Origin: Maricaulis alexandrii
Lineage (GTDB): Bacteria > Pseudomonadota > Alphaproteobacteria > Caulobacterales > Maricaulaceae
Length of the DNA stretch: 64,000 nucleotides
Direction: 5' to 3'
Assembly (NCBI RefSeq): GCF_005871165.1
Contig: NZ_SWKP01000009.1
Location: 237,716 to 301,715, forward strand
Part shown: positions 59,890 through 64,000 of the stretch, piece by piece
Layout of the letters: each line of letters starts with the position of its first letter
Position numbering within the stretch: the stretch's first letter is position 1
The notes under the pieces: generated by a model
Database searches by the model: none
Told to the model about the DNA's origin: nothing
What the model saw: the letters and a program-made list of their open reading frames with translations, nothing else
Made by a program: the position numbers and the translations under genes

Positions 59890-61227
59890 TCAGCGCTTCG
59901 GCAGGGCTTCCATGAAGGTCACCGGTTCGCCGGCCCCTTCGGTGACCAATTCGCCTTCGCGCATGATCGACTTTCCGCGCACGATCGTGCCCACCGGCCA
60001 GCCGGTGACCGTCATGCCGTGGAAGGGCGTCCAGCCGGACTTGGTCGCCGACCAGTCATCGGTGATCTCCACCGAGCGCTTCATGTCGATCAGGGTGAAG
60101 TCGGCATCCCAGCCGGCCGCCATGCGGCCCTTGTTGGCGATGCCGAAAATACGCTGGGCGCCATGCGAGGTCAGATCGACAAAGCGCTCGATCGTCAGGC
60201 GGCCGGCATTCACATGATCCAGCATGATCGGCACCAGCGTCTGCACGCCGGGCATGCCGGACGGGCTCTGCGGATAGGGCTTGGCCTTTTCCTCCAGCGT
60301 GTGCGGCGCATGATCTGAGCCGATCACATCCACAATGCCGCGCTGCAGACCGCGCCAGAGACCGGCGCGGTGATAGGCATCGCGCACGGGCGGGTTCATC
60401 TGGGCCCGGCCCTTGATGCGCTCGTAGATTTCCGGACCTTCCAGCGTCAGGTGCTGCGGCGTGGCCTCGACCGAGGCGACATCGCGGTGCTGTTCCAGAA
60501 TATCCATCTCCTCCGCCGTCGAGACGTGGAGGACGTGGATCCGCTTGCCGGTCTTGCGGGCCAGACGGATGAGGCGTTTCGTCGACAGGATGGCGGCTTC
60601 GGCATCGCGCACGACCGGGTGGCTGGTCCAGTCCCCGTCCACGGCCAGGCCGCGGCGCTCTTCCAGGCGGAACTCGTCCTCGGAGTGGAAGGCCGCGCGG
60701 CGCGAAATGGCGTTGAGGACCCGCTCGACGCCCTCATCATCGGCGACCAGGAGCGAGCCGGTGGAGGCGCCCATGAACACCTTCACACCGCAGCAACCGA
60801 GCATTTTTTCCATCTCGGGCAGGACATCGGCATTCTCATTGGTCGCGCCGGCATAGAAGGCGTGGTCGCAATGCATGCGCCCCTTGGCCCGGGCCAGCTT
60901 GTCCAGATGCATGTCCGGCGAGGTGGTGGTCGGATTGGTGTTCGGCATTTCGAACACCGCCGTCACCCCGCCCATCACGGCGCACAGCGAACCCGATTGC
61001 AGGTCTTCCTTCCATTCCATTCCCGGCTCCCGGAAATGGACCTGGGTGTCGATCACCCCCGGCACGACGGTCAGGCCGGTACAATCGATCACCTCGCCCG
61101 CCGAGGCCTGGGACAGATCGCCGATGGCGGCGGTCTTGCCGTCGATCACACCGATATCGGTGATGCCCTTGCCATCATGATTGACGACGTCACCACCCTT
61201 GAGAATGAGGTCGAAGGTCTGGCTCAT
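59890..61227 (-). CDS. pyrC: Dihydroorotase
   Basis: Amidohydrolase of 445 residues that cyclises carbamoyl-aspartate in pyrimidine synthesis. Metal-binding HFREPG (about 63-68) and the SDHAPHTLEEK motif (about 300) are intact, with VVPGVIDTQVHF before the first. The position of the usual carboxylated lysine reads KVFMGASTGS, as in the class I group. Some homologues are allantoinases or dihydropyrimidinases, so pathway assignment rests on family likeness. Its ATG overlaps the preceding GT9 gene's stop by four bases. Confidence 0.87.
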   Translation of the reverse strand: MSQTFDLILKGGDVVNHDGKGITDIGVIDGKTAAIGDLSQASAGEVIDCTGLTVVPGVIDTQVHFREPGMEWKEDLQSGSLCAVMGGVTAVFEMPNTNPTTTSPDMHLDKLARAKGRMHCDHAFYAGATNENADVLPEMEKMLGCCGVKVFMGASTGSLLVADDEGVERVLNAISRRAAFHSEDEFRLEERRGLAVDGDWTSHPVVRDAEAAILSTKRLIRLARKTGKRIHVLHVSTAEEMDILEQHRDVASVEATPQHLTLEGPEIYERIKGRAQMNPPVRDAYHRAGLWRGLQRGIVDVIGSDHAPHTLEEKAKPYPQSPSGMPGVQTLVPIMLDHVNAGRLTIERFVDLTSHGAQRIFGIANKGRMAAGWDADFTLIDMKRSVEITDDWSATKSGWTPFHGMTVTGWPVGTIVRGKSIMREGELVTEGAGEPVTFMEALPKR

Positions 61228-62189
61228 TTTGCAGTCCTTTCCAGCAGGCGTTTGGCCGCATCATACACAGTCTCGACCGAAAGGTCGGCGAGCAGGCTTT
61301 CGGGATGTTTGCGCCGGTCAGCATGCGCCGAGTCGATCTCCTCGAAGGAGGCCGGTCCGCGCACCAGGTCGCAATGATCGCCCCAGGGTCCGTAGCAGCG
61401 GTCATCCGACGGACCGAACAGGCCCAGCGTCGGTGTACCGGCGGCGGCGGACATGTGCATCAGACCGCTATCATTGCCGACATAGAGCCGGGCGCGTTCC
61501 AGACAGGCCGCCGTCTCCGGCAGGCCCAGGCCCAAGAGGTCGATGAAGTCCAGCTCCGGCAGGGCATCATAGATGGGCTGGGCGTATTTCTCGTCGCCCG
61601 GCCCGCCCAGCATCACGATATGGGCGCGCGGCAGGACGCCGTCCGGCGCAGTGAAGCGCAGAATGAATTCGGCGAATTTCTCGGCCGGCCAGACCTTGAA
61701 AATCCAGGACGCGGACGGGCAGATCGCCAGATACTGCTCACCCACCGGCAAATCGGGCAGGCGGTCTCGCGCTTCAGCCCGATGGGCCTCGGACAGCCAC
61801 AGGCGCGGCGCGGGCGGATGATCTTCCAGGCCCAGCACGCTGGCTGCCTCGATCACCTTGGCGGTCGGCCGGTCCGCCTGTTTCAGGATGCGGCGCTCAC
61901 CGGCCCGCAAGGTCCAGGCGGTCGCGGAACAGCGCATGTCGACCACCAGATCCCAGCGCGTGCCCACCGTCTCCTGCCACAACTCGATCCAGTGCCGCCC
62001 CATCGGTTTCTTGCGCATCACGATGAGGCGTTCCAGCCGCGGGACTTCAGCGAAAAGGGACGCGGCCAAGGGCCCGCAGGCAATGGTGAAATGCGCCTCG
62101 GGCCGGGTCTCGACAAGATGATGGAGGACGCCCGAATTGATGATGGCGTCACCGATCCGGGTCGAGGTGATGAAAAGCACGCGTTCCAT
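61224..62189 (-). CDS. Glycosyltransferase family 9 (heptosyltransferase-like)
   Basis: A 321-residue LPS-core-type glycosyltransferase. Its N-terminus MERVLFITSTRIGDAIINSG is the GT9 nucleotide-sugar entry loop, and YVGNDSGLMHMSAAAGTPTLGLFG is the signature acceptor/donor motif. ICPSASWIFKVWPAEKFAEF matches the middle motif. It most likely adds heptose or a similar sugar to lipid A-core at the inner membrane. It is coupled to pyrC by a four-base overlap and is divergent from the ygfZ gene. Confidence 0.88.
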   Translation of the reverse strand: MERVLFITSTRIGDAIINSGVLHHLVETRPEAHFTIACGPLAASLFAEVPRLERLIVMRKKPMGRHWIELWQETVGTRWDLVVDMRCSATAWTLRAGERRILKQADRPTAKVIEAASVLGLEDHPPAPRLWLSEAHRAEARDRLPDLPVGEQYLAICPSASWIFKVWPAEKFAEFILRFTAPDGVLPRAHIVMLGGPGDEKYAQPIYDALPELDFIDLLGLGLPETAACLERARLYVGNDSGLMHMSAAAGTPTLGLFGPSDDRCYGPWGDHCDLVRGPASFEEIDSAHADRRKHPESLLADLSVETVYDAAKRLLERTAK

Positions 62190-62255
62190 GGGTGCCGCCA
62201 ATAGCGCGCATGAGAGGTCTTGGCCAGACGCGATCTCAATGCCATATCCGTGGTC

Positions 62256-63074
62256 ATGAGCTTGCCCGATACGCTTCCCCACACCCTGCCCGGCCGCGCG
62301 ATCATCTCGGTGGCCGGAGACGAGGCCCGCGACTTCCTGCAACGCGTCATCACCGCCGATGTCGCCTCGCTGGACTCCGATGAGTGCCGCCCCGGCGCCT
62401 TGCTGACCCCCCAGGGCAAGATCCTGGCGGACTTCCTGATTTTCGCCGACGGCCCGACCGTCTGGCTCGATGTTCCTGCCGAAGCCGCCACCCGCCTGGT
62501 CAAACGCCTGACCCTGTTCAAACTGCGCGCGAAGGCGGAGATCGTCCTGAACACCGATCTCCACGCGGTCTGGGCCACGACGCCTTTCCCGGGCTCCCGC
62601 CCCGACCCCCGTCTGGAGGGCCGGGTCCATCGCGGGATCGCCGAACAGGGCGGTCCGGAAAAACCGCTCGACCGGTTGGAACTGGAAGGCGGCGTCCCCG
62701 CCTTCGGTCGCGATTATGGTGAGGCGGAAGTCTTCCCCACCGATGTCAATCTGGATGCCTATGGCGGGGTGGGCTGGAAGAAGGGCTGTTTCATCGGCCA
62801 GGAAGTCGTCTCGCGCATGAAACGCCGCGGCACGATCCGCAAACGCTCCATCCCCGCCGTCTTTGCCAGCGAGGCCCCGCCGCGCGGTACGGCCGTCATG
62901 GCGGGCGATGCCAAGGTGGGCGCGATCTCCTCCGCGGCCGGACACCACGCCGTCATCCTGACTCGGATCGACAAGCTGGGCACCGCCACGCGCTATGCCG
63001 AGGCCGATGGCCAGGAAGCCCATATCACCGTGCCGCAGGCCCTGATCCCGGACGCGCCGCCCGAAGCGGTGTGA
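62256..63074 (+). CDS. ygfZ: YgfZ/GcvT-fold folate-binding protein
   Basis: A 272-residue protein with the diagnostic motif KGCFIGQEVVSRM (about 175-187), in which the Cys is essential in YgfZ. It supports iron-sulfur cluster assembly or repair, using tetrahydrofolate. The N-terminal GRAIISVAGDEARDFLQRVITAD matches GcvT-like domains. The ATG at 62256 is the best start; no strong Shine-Dalgarno is visible, and an in-frame TTG at 62220 is possible. Confidence 0.9.
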   Translation: MSLPDTLPHTLPGRAIISVAGDEARDFLQRVITADVASLDSDECRPGALLTPQGKILADFLIFADGPTVWLDVPAEAATRLVKRLTLFKLRAKAEIVLNTDLHAVWATTPFPGSRPDPRLEGRVHRGIAEQGGPEKPLDRLELEGGVPAFGRDYGEAEVFPTDVNLDAYGGVGWKKGCFIGQEVVSRMKRRGTIRKRSIPAVFASEAPPRGTAVMAGDAKVGAISSAAGHHAVILTRIDKLGTATRYAEADGQEAHITVPQALIPDAPPEAV

Positions 63075-63090
63075 TCGCGTTCTTTTTTTA

Positions 63091-63189
63091 CCGTCATCCC
63101 CCGGCTTGTCCGGGGGACCCCGGCTGACCGGCCAACAGGATGGGTGAGGTCCCCCGGATCCCTGCTTTGCAGGGCCCGTGGGATGACGG
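63091..63189. repeat. Extragenic palindromic repeat, copy 2
   Basis: A 99-base element with the same termini (CCGTCATCC / GGATGACGG) and left hairpin as the copy at 26402-26496. Its right arm also matches (AGGTCCCCCGGAT...CCCTGC). The middle differs. It lies between ygfZ and tag, in the only long gap of this region. Confidence 0.85.
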
Positions 63190-63244
63190 AGGATGGAATA
63201 ATCCTGCCATAATGCTGTCAGCAGGCCCGGAGTAGAGAGACGTC

Positions 63245-63823
63245 ATGACCGAACGCTGCGCCTGGGTGAATTCCCCCGATCCGATCTATGCCGAATATCA
63301 CGACACCGAATGGGGCGTGCCGGAGTATGACAGCCGGGCGCTCTGGGAAAAACTGATGCTCGACGGTTTCCAGGCGGGCCTCGCCTGGATCACCATTCTC
63401 AGGAAGCGCGAGCACATGCGGCAGGTCTTCCACGGTTTCGACCCGGAGATCATTGCCCGCTATGACGACAGCGACCGCGAACGCCTTCTGACCGACCCCG
63501 GCATCATCCGCTCAAAAGCCAAGATCGAGGCCGCCATCGGCAATGCCCAAGCCTATCTGGACATGCGCGAAGCCGGCATCGACTTCGCCGACCATCTCTG
63601 GAGCTTTGTCGGCGGCGCCCCCATCCAGAATGCCTGGCCCAGCCTCCAGGACACCCCCACCCAGACCGAAGAAAGCCAGGCCCTCTCCAAGGACCTGAAA
63701 AAACGCGGCTTCAAATTCGTCGGCCCGGTCATCGTCTACGCCTTCATGCAGGCCGTGGGCATGGTCAATGACCATGAGACCGCGTGTCATCGGCATGGGG
63801 TTGTGAAGGCGATGGGGCGGTAG
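63245..63823 (+). CDS. tag: DNA-3-methyladenine glycosylase I
   Basis: Base-excision repair enzyme removing 3-methyladenine. The 192-residue protein keeps the zinc ligands (Cys5, His19 in YHDTEWG, and the C-terminal NDHETAC pair). KKRGFKFVGPVIVYAFMQA is present. The position of the catalytic Glu38 of E. coli Tag is Asp40 here (LDGFQAG), a conservative change. AGAGAGACGTC precedes the ATG. Confidence 0.93.
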   Translation: MTERCAWVNSPDPIYAEYHDTEWGVPEYDSRALWEKLMLDGFQAGLAWITILRKREHMRQVFHGFDPEIIARYDDSDRERLLTDPGIIRSKAKIEAAIGNAQAYLDMREAGIDFADHLWSFVGGAPIQNAWPSLQDTPTQTEESQALSKDLKKRGFKFVGPVIVYAFMQAVGMVNDHETACHRHGVVKAMGR

Positions 63824-63877
63824 GGGCTTCTTCGCCAGTTGCCGGGGATGAGGACAGGCTACAGGCTCACCCCCCTC

Positions 63878-63895
63878 CTTCTCCCCGGGGAGAAG
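63878..63895. terminator. Perfect palindrome beside transposase end
   Basis: CTTCTCCCCGGGGAGAAG is a perfect 18-base palindrome three bases past the transposase stop on the minus strand and 55 past tag on the plus strand. It may be a terminator or part of the insertion-element end. Confidence 0.45.
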
Positions 63896-63898
63896 CAA

Positions 63899-64000
63899 CT
63901 ATGTCGTTTGCATTTCTGATTGCCATGGTGTTTGGCGTTTCAGGACGAGGTTTGCAGCCTCGATGAGCTTTCGCATGACGGCGACGTTGACGAGTTTGGG
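63899..64000 (-). mobile_element. IS110-family transposase, C-terminal end (cut by window edge)
   Basis: Thirty-three codons run in from the right edge on the minus strand and end in TAG. The peptide (PKLVNVAVMRKLIEAANLVL, ending TPWQSEMQTT) resembles the C-terminus of IS110/IS116/IS902 transposases, where VAVMRKL is typical. The rest lies outside the window, so whether the gene is intact cannot be judged. No direct repeats are expected for IS110-type insertion. Confidence 0.7.

Noticed and set aside
1..64000. A genomic island, prophage or defence island
   Set aside because: Housekeeping genes are spread evenly, tRNAs are intact without nearby integrases, and apart from the IS110 end no phage, plasmid or defence gene is seen.

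Overview
The window is a gene-dense, high-GC chromosomal segment of an alphaproteobacterium, most likely a marine stalked-type bacterium of the Maricaulis/Hyphomonas group near Caulobacterales. I infer this from the family mix (TIGR02301, DUF1499, DUF3450 with a TtpC-like TonB2-type apparatus, a CtrA-like box, MacB-like split exporter) and from uniform GC-rich codon use. No marker gene in the window gives a species. No prophage, plasmid or CRISPR array is present. The only mobile element is the end of an IS110-family transposase cut by the right edge.

Layout. 1-12.4 kb: oligopeptidase B, then a long minus-strand block with a TonB energy-transduction system (DUF3450 protein, TtpC-like MotA/TolQ protein, ExbB, two ExbD, TonB, TPR protein), an HExxH metallopeptidase, and a second TPR gene and second TonB gene. 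12.9-13.3 kb: tRNA-Gln and tRNA-Pro. 13.4-21 kb: SppA, a DUF3667 membrane protein and an oligopeptide ABC importer lacking its ATPases. 21.2-26.4 kb: ATP-grasp-like protein, MBL hydrolase, DUF1499, PdxH, J-domain protein and AroC. 26.4-31.4 kb: extragenic palindromes, a TPR protein of lower GC, two glycine-zipper proteins (one with an Arg/Asp-rich repeat region) and TlyA.

31.4-44.7 kb: TetR regulator and S41 peptidase with matching candidate operators, a two-TM membrane protein, an isoprenoid operon (xseB-csaA-like-ispA-dxs), phosphatase, HDAC-like and SET-domain proteins, a microprotein behind a dyad-rich promoter, an SDR, and a signal peptidase pair in which one copy lacks both catalytic residues. 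44.7-53.1 kb: acyl-CoA dehydrogenase, cytochrome b561/YceI, Sua5, FAD-linked oxidase, YaaA, 3-hydroxybutyrate dehydrogenase and NUDIX/TIGR02301. 53.2-64 kb: four-gene MacAB-like exporter, HAD-like and DUF6165 proteins, SulP transporter, dihydroorotase, GT9, YgfZ, Tag, a second copy of the palindromic repeat and the IS110 end.

The most unusual structure lies between yaaA and bdhA (about 51.07-51.28 kb). On the minus strand a 30-codon reading frame starts behind a very strong Shine-Dalgarno sequence. It is followed at once by a hairpin that carries an exact copy of that Shine-Dalgarno and its complement, so the two copies can compete for the same anti-Shine-Dalgarno. This looks like a self-regulated leader peptide or dual-function small RNA. 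I do not recognise it as a described family.
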